A DNA stretch of 64,000 nucleotides from Straminergon stramineum (lineage: Eukaryota; Streptophyta; Bryopsida; Hypnales; Calliergonaceae). The position numbers and the translations under genes were made by a program. The notes beneath the pieces are model-generated. The model worked only from the letters and a program-made list of their open reading frames with translations. It ran no database searches and had not been told where the DNA came from. The DNA is taken from NCBI GenBank assembly GCA_963920665.1, contig OY987268.1:12960501-13024500 (forward strand), given 5' to 3'. Positions within the stretch are counted from its first letter, which is position 1; each line of letters starts with the position of its first letter. Shown here one piece after another: positions 47,977 through 59,586 of the stretch.

Positions 47977-49549
47977 CTTTGGAACATGGTCCAAAATGGA
48001 TATGGAATCTCTTGAGGTGCAAGGTGAACCATACTCAAGAACCATCTTGCATGAATACTTTCCATTCAAAAAAGACTTCTTTAAACTTGTGAGCCTTTGA
48101 CAAATTTCAGAAAATGGTGGCCGTTGAAGAGGGTCTTGAGACCAACATTCTTGGACTAAATTGGTGAGTTCTTTACAATTGTTGGGTAGGTCCGGTCGCA
48201 AGCTTTTATTGCCACTACTATGTGTTCTGGATATTTGAGCATAAACATCTTTTGTTTTCAAATGAGAATATGGACCCTTTCTTGATAGAATCTTTGAACA
48301 TATCATAGAAAATGACCACACATCAGCTTGAAAACGATACAAGGAAGTATTACTCCCCTTGATCATTTCAGGGGACATATACCTTGGTGTTCCAATAGGA
48401 GCCTTTAAGGTTTGGGGAGACTTTGGAGGCTTGGGATTGCTACAAACCTCCAATTGAGAAGTTCCATAATCAGTCACCTTGAAAATGGGAAAAGGATTCA
48501 AATCCTCCATAGGTATTGAACTTGCCAGCACATTGTCAGGTTTCAAGTCGAGATGAGCAACTTGCATGTCATGAAGGTAATACACGCCCTTGGCAATTTG
48601 GTGCATGATGTCAATTGCAAGATGATAGGGTAAAGGTCTCTTTTCCTTCTTCAATATGGTAGACAAGCTTGATTCCATAAGCTCCATCACCAAATACATC
48701 TCCACCATTTCATCTTCCTCAACAATCTCATCAGGATTTTTGATTGTCCCACAACCAACAAATTGGACAAGATTGGGATGACTCAAGCCTGCCAAAATGC
48801 CTAGCTCCTTTTTAGATTTGATGAAAATTTCAGGACCCCCTATCAACACTTTGGTGGCACATGCAAGGCCCAACCAATTTGATTTGTGCACTCCGGCACC
48901 TATTTGTTTGATTAATTTGGGTGTCTTAAAATCATTTGGAACTTCCAACGCATCCAACTCCCCTCCATCAACACGCTCCAAATTTCAAAGTCTCAACAAT
49001 AGATGTTTCACTATTTCATAATTCTCCGAATCTCCTCCTTGAAGTACAAGTTCAAGCTTCATCTTCAATAATTGTCCATCTTCAAAGACTTGACTATAGG
49101 TAGCCACATCAAATTGAATAGGCAAAATATCATTTGATTGATTTGGATGGTGGAATAAGTACATATCACGTGCTATATCATGACAACACTTCAAATCCAA
49201 AAGCAATTCGCGAAAAGTTTCTTTGTTTTGGAGTTGAAAGATAGCTAAATGACACCATTGATCTTGTTGAGTGCAATTTTCCCCCACAATCTCTACTTTC
49301 TTTTGAAGATAACACAATTCTTCAAAAATAGATTCAAATTTGAGATCCTTAGTAGCACATGACAACATTTTTTCGATCTCCTTCATGGCTAGTATGAGCT
49401 TGCCAAAAAGATGTACACATTGGTTTTTATTCAAGACTTTCATCTCCGCAGATGCTTGCATATTCTTCAAGCATTTCTCAAGTCTTGGAATATCATTGCA
49501 CAACCTTTTAGAGTACTCACTTTGCACTTGTAAGAAATCCTTGCCTTTC
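47977..49549 (-). pseudogene. PNL receptor locus 2, helical-kinase exon broken by a nonsense codon
   Basis: Counterpart of 6219-7794, three bases shorter. Acceptor TTCTTTGCAG (exon from 49549), donor CCAAAG/GTATGA. The helical part is open from 49549 down to a TGA at 48985-48987, where locus 1 has CGA (Arg) in LLLRLRNLERV. The frame reopens directly after it and encodes a complete kinase (HLDLKPDN, VTDYGTS, SPE). No early in-frame ATG follows the stop, so re-initiation would remove part of the kinase N-lobe. The CGA to TGA change on the coding strand is what deamination of a methylated CpG produces. The lesion could be recent, polymorphic or a sequencing error. Confidence 0.8.
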
Positions 49550-52500
49550 CTGCAAAGAATTGAAGGAATATTGTTAATGAGACGTCTTCCTAGCACTTAC
49601 AAAGAGCCATTATCCAATGACATTGAATAATTGAATCAAGCATGTCCAACTGAAACTTCATTGAATGTTAATAATAGATCTGCCTATCAATGGAAATTAG
49701 GATACATAATTATTGGTTACATCATATACATCAATACTTAAAACAAGATTGGTTGTAGAACTCTAAGTAAATCAAATAGAAAACTACACAAAAAAATTAG
49801 GAATTTGAACAATACTCAATTCTGAAATGCAATTTTCAAATCACCAACACTTCCAAAATAATATTTATGCTCACCGAGTAGACCATGCAATATCCATGAA
49901 TTTCCAAAAGGTTGCCATTGTGAAGAAGCTAGCGATCAGTGTCAAAAAGGGCGCCATTTCAATCGTCAAGTACAGTAATATACTGAAATTCTACAAGAGC
50001 TGCAACCAAATCAAAAGAAAATAAATCAAAAAGTAGCATTTGACCTTATAAATATAACGAAATTCCAAGACAATATCAAATTACTAATATATTAAAAATT
50101 GTCTCATATAGAGAGCCATATCAAAGCAAGCAAGCAATTCCTATGATTACTTAGTACTATACAATAATAATAAAAAGTTCAAAGAATCCATCTTTGCATC
50201 CACTTTTCAAGGCCCATGCCATAATCTTAAAATTATAATTTGTAAATATTTCATGAACAATTTTATGATATACATCATCTCTATAAAGAACCTAAGAGAA
50301 ACACAAATAGGACATGATTGTATTTGTCTCTTGAAACTAAAATTGCATACTAAAATTGGCTACAACATATACTAGTGGACTAGTAATTTGACAATGAGCA
50401 TCTTCCGATCAAATTTCATTTCACCATGTACATGTTATGATGCTCAAATAGAACACCATCCAATCCAAATACATGACAATTTAGTCACTTCTCAAACATA
50501 TTGGAGGCAAAGGAATGAATCAAATTAGGAGTACCATGGGAATATCATTAGACCCAAATCAACGCGAAGATAAACTTTTCCCTTGTAAACTCAAATCAAT
50601 TAAATGTGAATGATTTTCTTTCCCAATACGACAAATGTCTCATATCTTGTATTTCAAAATGAGAATTTCTAGAACATATGAACAAAGCTCAAGAAGTTGA
50701 CTACTCAATTTCCTTTGTTGCATTGGCATTGGCATTCTAATGTACAAAGTGAACATGATGACAATTAATGCTTGAAGGTAATGTCTCCCAATTGGAAAGC
50801 CAAACCTACATCACTCCCTACTCAAACAAAGGTACATATTGGATTCTTCAATAGGCCAATAACAAACAATTCAAAGTAGAAATGCTTTGAATAACTTGTC
50901 AATACAACTTCAAAAATTCATAACTATTTTGACAAGTTCCAAGAACAAAGCTAAAAGTGGGTTGGATGAGACTTCTATTTGTCTACTGTTATAATGGTAG
51001 CATAGTAATATACCTCTAACCATGAACACATGCTTCAACTCAAATACTACTATTATATATATATATATAATTTATTAACAAAAAGAAAAAGAAAAACAAA
51101 GTTGGTTGAGCACACATGTACCATTGCTATACTTTAGGAGCTATAATTTCATTGGATGCATTGTGTGGATTAATTAATTCCATGTAAAGACAAAGTTTCG
51201 CTCATAGTAACTAGGGCTAGTTACAATATTGGACTATTATCCAACTCCAATTGTAATAACTTGCAATTCAACATACATATACATTTGGAAAAAGAAAGTT
51301 TTAATTTTCAAGGCAAGTGCAAGATAAAACATGGTACCTTTCGAAGTATTCAAGTCTATCCCTCCACCTAGTATAATCTCATTAAAATTGTATTACAAAG
51401 TGATGACTGCCTCTAGACTACAGCTATTGCCTTGATCAGTAGAATATGTGCACCAAAAAGTGATACTAGAAAGCATTATTGAAAACAAAATGATTGGACT
51501 TTTCAATATCTTTGAATCAAAGAGAAAATCGATGATGCCCTACAAGCAACATTTGGATAGTGTACAATAGGATTCAAAGTTTATTTGTAGCAAACATCAA
51601 TCTCTATGAACAAAATGAAAGAAAATTTTCAAGTGGAACATTTAGATCAATGTTGCAATTGGTTGTATCAATCTCTATTATAGACCACTCAATATCTTTC
51701 ATCTCATAGCCATGCACTCAACAACACGCAATGCCATCAAGTTTGAGAAAATTAAACATGCAATGCTTGACAAAGAGAATTTGAAGACTTACCTTACCTT
51801 GCAAGTAATAAGACTTCCAATCTCAAGCCATGTCAAAGATCACTTGGCAAGTACTTCCTTCCTTGAAATTGATTCCATTTCAAAAAAGCCTCCAAAGACT
51901 TCTTGACCCATAATATGCTAAATGAAGATACATAGAAAGTCAAGGGAATATTCCGCTACAGACCCCCATTTCTAAGTGGATGCAATCACTTGAATTGCAA
52001 CAAAGTCTCAAACAATATCACTCCTTGAGTGAATGAATGCTTGTGGATGAAAAAATTATTTCAATGCATATCACATCCACATCCATAGTAGAAAATTGTT
52101 GCATCATAAGAGACCCAATAGAAATGAAAAATGAAGTTTTGCTTTCACCACCATTCTTTCCAGGAATTCCTCGCCAATGGAATCCAAAGTTACCAATGTT
52201 CACACTCCTTTCAAGCTATTCTTGTGAGAAGTCTAAAACCTCCATCACTACAACCATTTGCAAGTTTATTCATCCCATTAGCATCACAACTATTCATTTG
52301 CTAAGCCAACTTCTTCCTCAAATTGGCAATTGATCACTACATATTGTGCGACTCAATGTCATGACATATTGTATTCAACAAATTCACCCATGAAAGAACA
52401 ACAACCTTCTATTGACAAGCTTTTGTAGAACAACGACACAAAGGTAATGAAGTGCAATTCAAATATCATCCCTAGAACTACTATACAACTACAAGCAAAA

Positions 52501-54007
52501 CCTACTATTAGCTACTAAACCTACTTGCAACACAAGCAATAAACACACATGAGGCAAACACAAGAGCCTATCAAGACTAGGAACATCTAGAACATGACTT
52601 CTAAGATGCAAAATCTGAAAACATCACCGTAAGTCTTGCTAAAAACATGTTTGTTCAAGTGCTACCCAGACCCAATCTAGTAATACCAAGTCTTGGGAGT
52701 TTCTCAATAGTTTTATCCACAAAGGAAAATTTCTTACCAAATATCCCATTTTCATCAATAAACAAAAACTTGCTTTTAGTGAGTTGGTGTAAAATTCAAG
52801 ATCCATCTTTTCATTTAATAAATAGTGGGAATGTTGTTTTGCATCTTTGAAAGATGCAAAATTGAATGTTAATTTTAATTCAACTGGTGGTGCCTGTTCT
52901 CTTACTTTGCCTTTTGCAGAGTTGCCAGGATGAAAGAAAATCTTGGTACCCCAATCCTCGTGCTGCACAGATGCATGATGAACATAAATGAATAATTGAA
53001 ACAAGAAATGAGAGTGTTATGCTACCTAGGATCAAGCTAGTTGGAAGAACATAAATAACTCAAATGCATGAAGGTTGCCTGTGAATCCACAGTGTTATTA
53101 TTTCCATCTTCTCGACACAAAATCAAGACCTAATGCAGTATCAGTAGATGAGAATGTTAATAAAATATTTAAAATCTGCATTCTATGGTTACAATTTGAA
53201 GGAAATGGAGAATTTCAAAGCCAGGATAAACACCGAGGGTGTTTCAAAGGATCAGCCTGGGTGCATAATGAATAACTTGTTGCAAAAGATAGGACCTAGT
53301 TTGCCAAGTGAAACAAAAGAAGTGGACTCTTAGACACGGAACTCAAATCAACATATTGGGGAATGGCATCAAAATCAACCAAACATTCTTCAGCACTAGA
53401 GATGGTGGAACAGAGCCCACACCATCAATATTTAGGAAATAAATAAATTTGCAATGTATGCAAGACTATGGGTAACTACTGTTGAATTGTTAAAGACTCG
53501 TTTCTCATGGGCAATCTTTTGTTTTATCAACACATATGGACTCTCATTCATAACATCAGGATCATGTTACGAGGCAACTGATCAACCAAAAGTTTCAAGA
53601 TTCAATGAAATGACCTGATATTTAGCTTCATAACCATCTCAAGGCTTTGAGCTCTCTCATGTTATCTAGACCATAAAGTCGATTTTGATTCCAAGGTGCT
53701 AGGATTTCGTTCTAATGTATGGTATGCTCTTATTCACACATCAAAAGCCCAACAATTCCACATGCTAAATATGAGAAAGGATTACATAAGAATTGTCCAA
53801 GACTTATCTCTCATTAAGTTAACAATTCCACACTTCTATAAAACGCATGAAGCTTTCTCACTCATAATTTTGATATTGTTGCCTAGGTTCTAAGGATCCA
53901 TCAAAAGTCTTGCAATTCAAAATGCTTTCCAGAAAACTATCAAGACATGTACGAAGGAATTCACGAATGAGTCACTACTTGCTCTATTAGTTTGCCGTTC
54001 AATTTTC
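49550..54007 (-). other. Upstream region of PNL locus 2; candidate 5' exons
   Basis: Conserved with 7795-11924. On the minus strand 52639-53004 is open for 121 codons and includes acceptor CATCTGTGCAG followed by HEDWGTKIFFHPGN and ELKLTFNFASFKDAK. At locus 1 the same frame is cut by CAG to TAG and by a 1-base deletion. If the donor GGCAAA/GTAAGA is used in both, only the short HEDWGT exon (57 bp) would be coding and the lesions would be intronic. Protein family not recognised. Confidence 0.35.
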
Positions 54008-54011
54008 TTAA

Positions 54012-55265
54012 CCCCTTAAGGACAAAATGGTGTTTTTAGCAACGTAGCGATTTGGGGCACCTTACTACGGATGGAATTTTTATTTTTTTTCTTTGAAATT
54101 TTCACACAACATGTGCTCAAGAAGTGAATTTAAGGCCCAACAATTTTCATAACATTTGAATACATGATTAAAAAGTTATTGTATGATATGTAGTTTTTAT
54201 TGCTCCGCGGGCAACTTGGGCAACAAAAAAAACTTCTTTAAAAATCACTTTTTTTTTAAAATAAAAATTTTTAATTGGTCTTCTAGATTTATATATTCTA
54301 GAGAATTGTGAATCATTCCATTTTGATTTATGAGATGAAAGTTATGAAGAGTTCTAGTTGTGGGTAGTTATGGAATCTCCACTCTAAAATAAATTTTGAA
54401 GACCTTTATTTAACTCAATTTTCAATATTTTTGGAAAAAAATAAAAACTTTAGGTCTAGATTGTTTATTACAACATTACATCATTGGGATTGGCATTTTT
54501 CAATTCTAAAAATAAATTGTTCACAATTTAGTATTTTGAATCATTCTCATTAAGGGACATTTGAGGGCTCTAAGACCCCGTTTTAGGGTTGTTCCCTGCA
54601 TTGTTCCCTGTGCTGCCAGAAATTGGGAACCAATCCATAATGGGCTGAATTTTCAAATTTTTCGAATTTTTTAAAAAAAATTCCAAAAAATTTCTATAAT
54701 GTGCTGATAAACTTAAAACTGAATATTTTTAAAATTCAAAATTTTTTTTTTTTAAATAATTAAAATCTATATTGTTTTCTGACGTGCAAGCACTATTGTG
54801 GCAAGTTCCCTCAACTTGGGGACTCAAGATAACTCACAGGCTCTTGGAGCCCTCAAATTTCATCTAATGGTACTTTTCTCTATTGACTAATTTTTTCCTA
54901 TATGTTGTACAATTCCAAATAATCTAAAAGAATTCAAGCATGTAGCCAACTTGACTTGAAGAATGAATCCAAAGAGTTACAACCATTTTGGACATTTTTT
55001 CATAATAATCTAACCTTGTAAAGTGCATCTGCCTGGATTTTTGCAGGGCCCAAAAAAGGCTTCTTGTCAATTTAATCGCTAATATCTTGCAATCTACACG
55101 GTGAAAATTACTGAAATTTTTTCTACATCTTCTCAAACCAGCATAATACAAGATCCTACAGTTACATATGTCCAAAAATGTATTTTTCTAAAATTTGGTA
55201 CTTGTACTAGAAATGGCAGTTTTGGAGCATTTTTCGTGAAAACATAGTCTAATACATTTTGGAGT
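54012..55265 (+). mobile_element. piggyBac-like MITE copy, locus 2 upstream region
   Basis: TTAA (54008-54011) followed by CCCCTTAAGGACAAAATGG. It is the descendant of the same insertion as 11929-13150, shared through the segmental duplication, with small indels (for example the A/T-rich stretch near 54725-54765). Confidence 0.5.
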
Positions 55266-55345
55266 TAGTCTCTTCCATCCATGTACCCTTACAAGTATAC
55301 AAATCTACAGCCATGGCTGTTCTAGTGCTACATACCAAAACCCCA

Positions 55346-55510
55346 CCAATTTTCAAGCAGCCTAACGCAGGGAACCACGCTCAGACTCCCACTTGAACAC
55401 ATGTTCAGTGCGCATACCTTACTTACTACGGTGAGCATCCAAGAGCACCCAGGTTCGTCTATCTCGCTTGTAAGACACTCTCCAGCGACGAAATGACACA
55501 ACACAGAAGT
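55346..55510 (-). other. 165-bp block identical in both PNL loci; possible 5' exon, locus 2
   Basis: Exact copy of 13221-13385. The 55-codon minus-strand frame is open here too. It lies directly right of the MITE remnant and left of a fast-diverging GC-rich flank, consistent with a leader exon near a promoter. Confidence 0.4.
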
Positions 55511-55818
55511 ACTACTCCACAGGTACGAGAGCAAAGTCACATGTATGAGAGCACTGCCTCATCTTCTTCCTCCCTGAGACGTCACTTCAGAAACGCCATA
55601 GCTTGAGAACCACCAACAAACAACAAACAGATGCAAAACAGATGCAGAGGGGCGGCCAGGAGAGTGTAAGTTAGAAAAGTAGGAGAGACTGGGCTTTGGG
55701 AGAGGAGGGCCAATCGGGAGCCTGGCACAATGGTCAGGAGTGGCAATAATGGTGCCAGTAGTTGGCCGAGAATAAGGTTGCGTGAGGACCACGTACGCGC
55801 AGGACAAACTGTGTAGGA

Positions 55819-55878
55819 GGGCCCATCCAGTGTGAAGTACCGTACGTTGAGGTCAGATTCACTAGACCCCATACCAAA
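55819..55878 (-). promoter_or_regulatory. Candidate promoter-proximal block of PNL locus 2
   Basis: Conserved counterpart of 13726-13785 with GGGCCCA at 55819-55825 and the GTAC-containing palindrome about 18 bp further on. Conservation between duplicates is the only support beyond motif resemblance. Confidence 0.22.
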
Positions 55879-56704
55879 TCATTTTTTTTTTCCAGTTTAC
55901 TTCCCTTTGGTAAACCCATAAAGGACCCAGTGGACTTATTTTGTCCGATGAATGACAAAGAATTCTCCCATGTAGGACAGAAGTGCAACTAGTCATTCTT
56001 GGAATTAGGAGTGGAAAGGGGGGATCTTTTACAGTAGTTTGACTCTCAATGACTATTTTTTCTTTTTTAAAGTAGATGATGTTACACGGTTACAAAAGGG
56101 ATGATTTGCACAATCACTAGCATGCCGTTTACGGATTAATTCAATTAAGGATTTCTAGAATTTTATTTTACAAGATTTGGAATATTTCATTACCAGTAGC
56201 ATAGTTGAGAATATTCTATGGCCTTTAGTAGTTTCACAATATTAACAACACCTAGTGTTCTATCAATATATGTGACTTCACTTATACACATGGCTACAAA
56301 ACAAAACAAACAAATAGCCTAACTCAAAAGAATGAATATAGATGAGAAAAAGACCTTTCATACAAAAAAAAGGGAAACTACAATTTCTTGAACACATCAC
56401 AAAGCTTGAAAAGCTTTGGTAATTAGGACTTTTCTATTGTGAGCCAACTTATGGGCTCTTCATATTTTACCAACTTGCCAAGCTTAAAAAAGAACATGAC
56501 AGGGCTACAAATAAAGAAAGACCAATATTGGTTGTATTGGGACATGTTTTTTGAAGTTGCCCCTTGATTATGTCATCAATGTGGTGGTTTCTAGTTGGAT
56601 TGGGTTGCTCTTGCATGAATGACATCCAAACATATTCTCAATGAAATCTTGCAACTTGTTCAAACCTTTATGGTACCATTACATTACAACAATATTTGCT
56701 TTAA

Positions 56705-57240
56705 CCTTTAAAGAACACTTCACATCCGGTCTTGGTCAAACTTCATTAGATTTCTATTTTAAAATACACATTTTAAAATTTTGATATTTTTCACATATAA
56801 TAATGTATGTCTAAAATTTATTCTCATTTTTTCTTAATTAAAAATATCAAATTGAATTTTATATGATTTTTTATATATTTTCTTTTTAAGAATCATAATT
56901 ATTACGAAATTGCTTAGAATTTTATGAATTTTTTTAAAACGGAAATAATAGTGAAAAACATCATAGTATAATTGGTGTACTTCTTCAATTCACACCAAGA
57001 GAAATTCAATAGAAAAAGATCAAAAGTGATGTATTTTCAGTTTTCAAGATGCTATCTTCAAAGAGTAATACAAAAATTTAAAATTTAAAATTTTTGAAAA
57101 ATATTCAAATGGAGTAAAAAGTAGATTATTGGAGCTACATTTTCTTAGTTAAGCTTTAAAACATTTAAAATCAAGAACTATTTGAAAATTTCAGATTTGA
57201 CATCAAAAATGCTTGTTGAGCTTGCAATGTTCTTTAAGGG
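56705..57240 (+). mobile_element. Near-complete short piggyBac-like MITE (536 bp)
   Basis: Flanked by TTAA on both sides (56701-56704 and 57241-57244). Termini are CCTTTAAAGAACACTTC on the left and CCCTTAAAGAACATTGC read inward on the right. It is very AT-rich and noncoding. Inverted copy of 15029-15510; its left end also recurs at 16512. Confidence 0.6.
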
Positions 57241-57244
57241 TTAA

Positions 57245-58438
57245 TGTATCATATAAAATTCAAATTGTATCATGATTTCATCCATCACAATTTCTGACAC
57301 ATTTTAATTTACACTATTTTTCATTCATCTATTTTTTGGAAATACTAATGACATCCAAACAACTTGTCAATGAACCCCTACACTAGGACGAAACTTTTTG
57401 TGTGTCATTGCATTGCAACAGGCTTTGTTCTAGTGTTGATTATGTACAAGCTCCAATCTAATATTGATTATATACATGATGAAGAATAAAATGTTGCATG
57501 ATCATGTCAAAACACCAATACAATACCATCATCACTACAAGCTTTTGTCTCCTCTCATCCACTATGCTAAAATTTCAAAGAATAAAGAAAGATCAAGAAA
57601 GAAAGAAAGAAAGAAAGAAGAGGATTTAGTCTTCAAAAAACTAATCATGTATAGAACCTTGATACAAAGGGATTCTACAATAGTGGAACACCACAAAGAA
57701 ACAACAATCTTCATTGCCACTTAGAACAAAGAACATTGCTATTCAATGAGAAGTTTGGGTCAAATGAGAAGAGCACAAATATAGAGAGCTCGTAGAAGCG
57801 TTATTAGTGCCTTTTTACACTACTAAGTATTTAAAGCTTTGTGCCAAGCAAAAGTCCTAGAAAACAACTTGAGGAGGAGGAACACAATTGTACAAGTTTC
57901 TCTCCCTTCCAAAACATAGCATAGATTGAAACTTGTCCACATTTAGAGCATCCCACCAAAGGTCTCTCCTATCCCTATCCAAATGAAATTTATTTGGGTA
58001 GGAAAGACCCCTACCCCACTAGACGCATGTTATCCCTAAATAATTAGGGATTGCAAGGTCCAATTCCCTATATGGGAGGCGATATATAGAATTGGAGTGT
58101 GGTAAACCCTATATATGTTTTCACTCACAATGTGTGATTTGTGCTTCTTTAATTTGTCATTGTATTGTTTCTTTTTGCTTGCATATAAATTGCTTGCTTG
58201 GTTACTATTGTGTTTAATTATACAATTGCCTTTTTACTTGTTACTACTTGTATTTAGTGAAATCTTCAACAAATAGGAGAGAATTGGTCAGGCTTCTCAT
58301 TCCCCATCTCCATCTTTGCTCCCCTCATGTAGATGGAGATAGGAATAGAGAAAAATTGGTGGGGATGCTCTTACACCACAATCAACGACAAATTTTATGT
58401 ACGTGCATGGCCTCTCTTTTTCTTTTGTAAAGAACTAT
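57245..58438. other. Intergenic DNA with a GAAA microsatellite
   Basis: No gene recognised. A (GAAA)n tract lies at about 57592-57620. The long frame at 57464-57724 spans it and is low-complexity. Confidence 0.5.
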
Positions 58439-58876
58439 TTACTTGAGGAAAATGACTATGACATTGGATAAGGAGGTGGCTTGAAGATGGTCCACAACCA
58501 ATAGTGTCACTACCTTGCAACCTTGAAGTGCTAGAGACATAAAATTTGTAAGTGGCTTCAAATATTTGAGCCCTACATTCGTCACCCTAGAGTTTGCCAA
58601 GTTCAACATCTTCATCTTGTAGGATTTTAATTCTAAATTGACTATTGAAACTATACACAAATCATCTTATGTGAAAGGGATACGTCACATAAAATACATT
58701 CTTTGCGAAGACAAAGTTCATAATTGTTAGAAACCCATCGATCGTTGAAACACTATCAATTCCAAAAGCTATTATAAATTTACAAATGGAAATTTGGTTG
58801 AAATTGGTCTAGTATTACCTCAATTCCATTGTCATTGACTTCACACAAATCAAGATGCATTGTCCAATCCTACATG
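58439..58876 (-). pseudogene. C-terminal remnant of an RNI-like LRR protein
   Basis: The minus-strand frame ending at 58439 reads LNLANSRVTNVGLKYLKP, then SLALQGCKV and LQATSLSNV, then a stop. This matches the conserved C-terminus of the plant At1g15740/At4g23840-type LRR family (NVSNSRV..GL.HLKPL.NL.SL.L..CK...LQ.T.LPN). A second piece at 58819-58869, bounded by acceptor CATGTAG and donor ATTGAG/GTAATA, reads HLDLCEVNDNGIE, like an upstream LRR exon. The exons expected between them and upstream could not be found, so it is probably a truncated or decayed copy. It is unrelated to the PNL LRR cassettes. Confidence 0.6.
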
Positions 58877-58879
58877 TTA

Positions 58880-59370
58880 AAAACACTCATCTTGTCAATT
58901 GGTATTAATTTTTACTTGATTTCCTTAATCATTCCTAGACGGTGATACCAAATAAATCCAACAATTACATTCCCAAATGCACTTGATTGATGGCAAAATC
59001 TACAACTACCAAACATACCAATGATCATATTCCTGCTTGAATCACGTGTCTCAAATTATGCTAGCAACTCTCCTTGAGCCCTTTCCTAAATTTGGCTAGT
59101 AATTACAATATGGTTTCTTCTCTCCTAACTATTGAATATAATCCTAAAAATAAAATAAAATAAAATAAGTGGACACTTCCATCTCTGAAAGATTTGAAAT
59201 AAATCATTTAAGAAGCTTCAAAGAAGGTAACAAAATGTATTAATTAGAAAGAAGAAATTATACCTATAAGGAATCCAAATAATTGCAATACCCGATATAT
59301 TGACATCACATTTTTCTAAAATGTAACAAAAGGACAAGTGTTTCTTGCCTCCACCTGGTGACAACTAGAA
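58880..59370. other. Intergenic DNA, no gene recognised
   Basis: May have held further exons of the RNI-like LRR gene, but none is visible. An AAAAT-type microsatellite lies at about 59143-59168. Confidence 0.4.
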
Positions 59371-59586
59371 AAATTGGTGTGGCCTGCAAACTCACCGGAT
59401 CTCAGTCCAATCAAAACACTTTGGAAGATCCTGAAAGACACAGCACAAAGCAAGCCCAGGCCTAGGAGACGAAATGGAGGGTTATTCCAAGGCAACAAGC
59501 TTGAGGCACTTGTCTCGGCCGTTTCATCCATGCTGAAGAGAATCAAGGTTGTTCTTTCGACAAAGGGTGGACACACCCACCAATGA
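59371..59586 (+). mobile_element. Tc1/mariner transposase C-terminal remnant
   Basis: The frame reads WPANSPDLSPIKTLWKILK and ends VLSTKGGHTHQ then TGA. This is the WP.QSPDLNPIE.LW block and the C-terminal tail of Tc1/mariner DDE transposases. The third catalytic acidic residue of the NPIE motif is Lys here, and a stop lies shortly upstream (59359-59361), so the fragment is dead. The rest of the transposase is absent. Confidence 0.8.

Larger units (their letters stand above)
46160..56290. repeat. Segmental duplication, copy 2 (PNL locus 2 and upstream region)
   Basis: Direct-orientation copy of about 4400-13990. Differences include about 290 bp present only here (about 50982-51275, with a TA microsatellite), about 50 bp near 50805-50855, and about 210 bp near 55915-56130. 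Confidence 0.85.

Noticed and set aside
47971..48981. Separate kinase gene starting at 48981 in locus 2
   Set aside because: The apparent start is TTG directly after a nonsense codon in an exon homologous to locus 1, so it is the rest of the broken exon.
57464..57724. 86-codon plus-strand frame
   Set aside because: Spans a GAAA microsatellite; composition is low-complexity and there is no homology.
59316..59576. 86-codon minus-strand frame
   Set aside because: Antisense shadow of the Tc1/mariner transposase tail.
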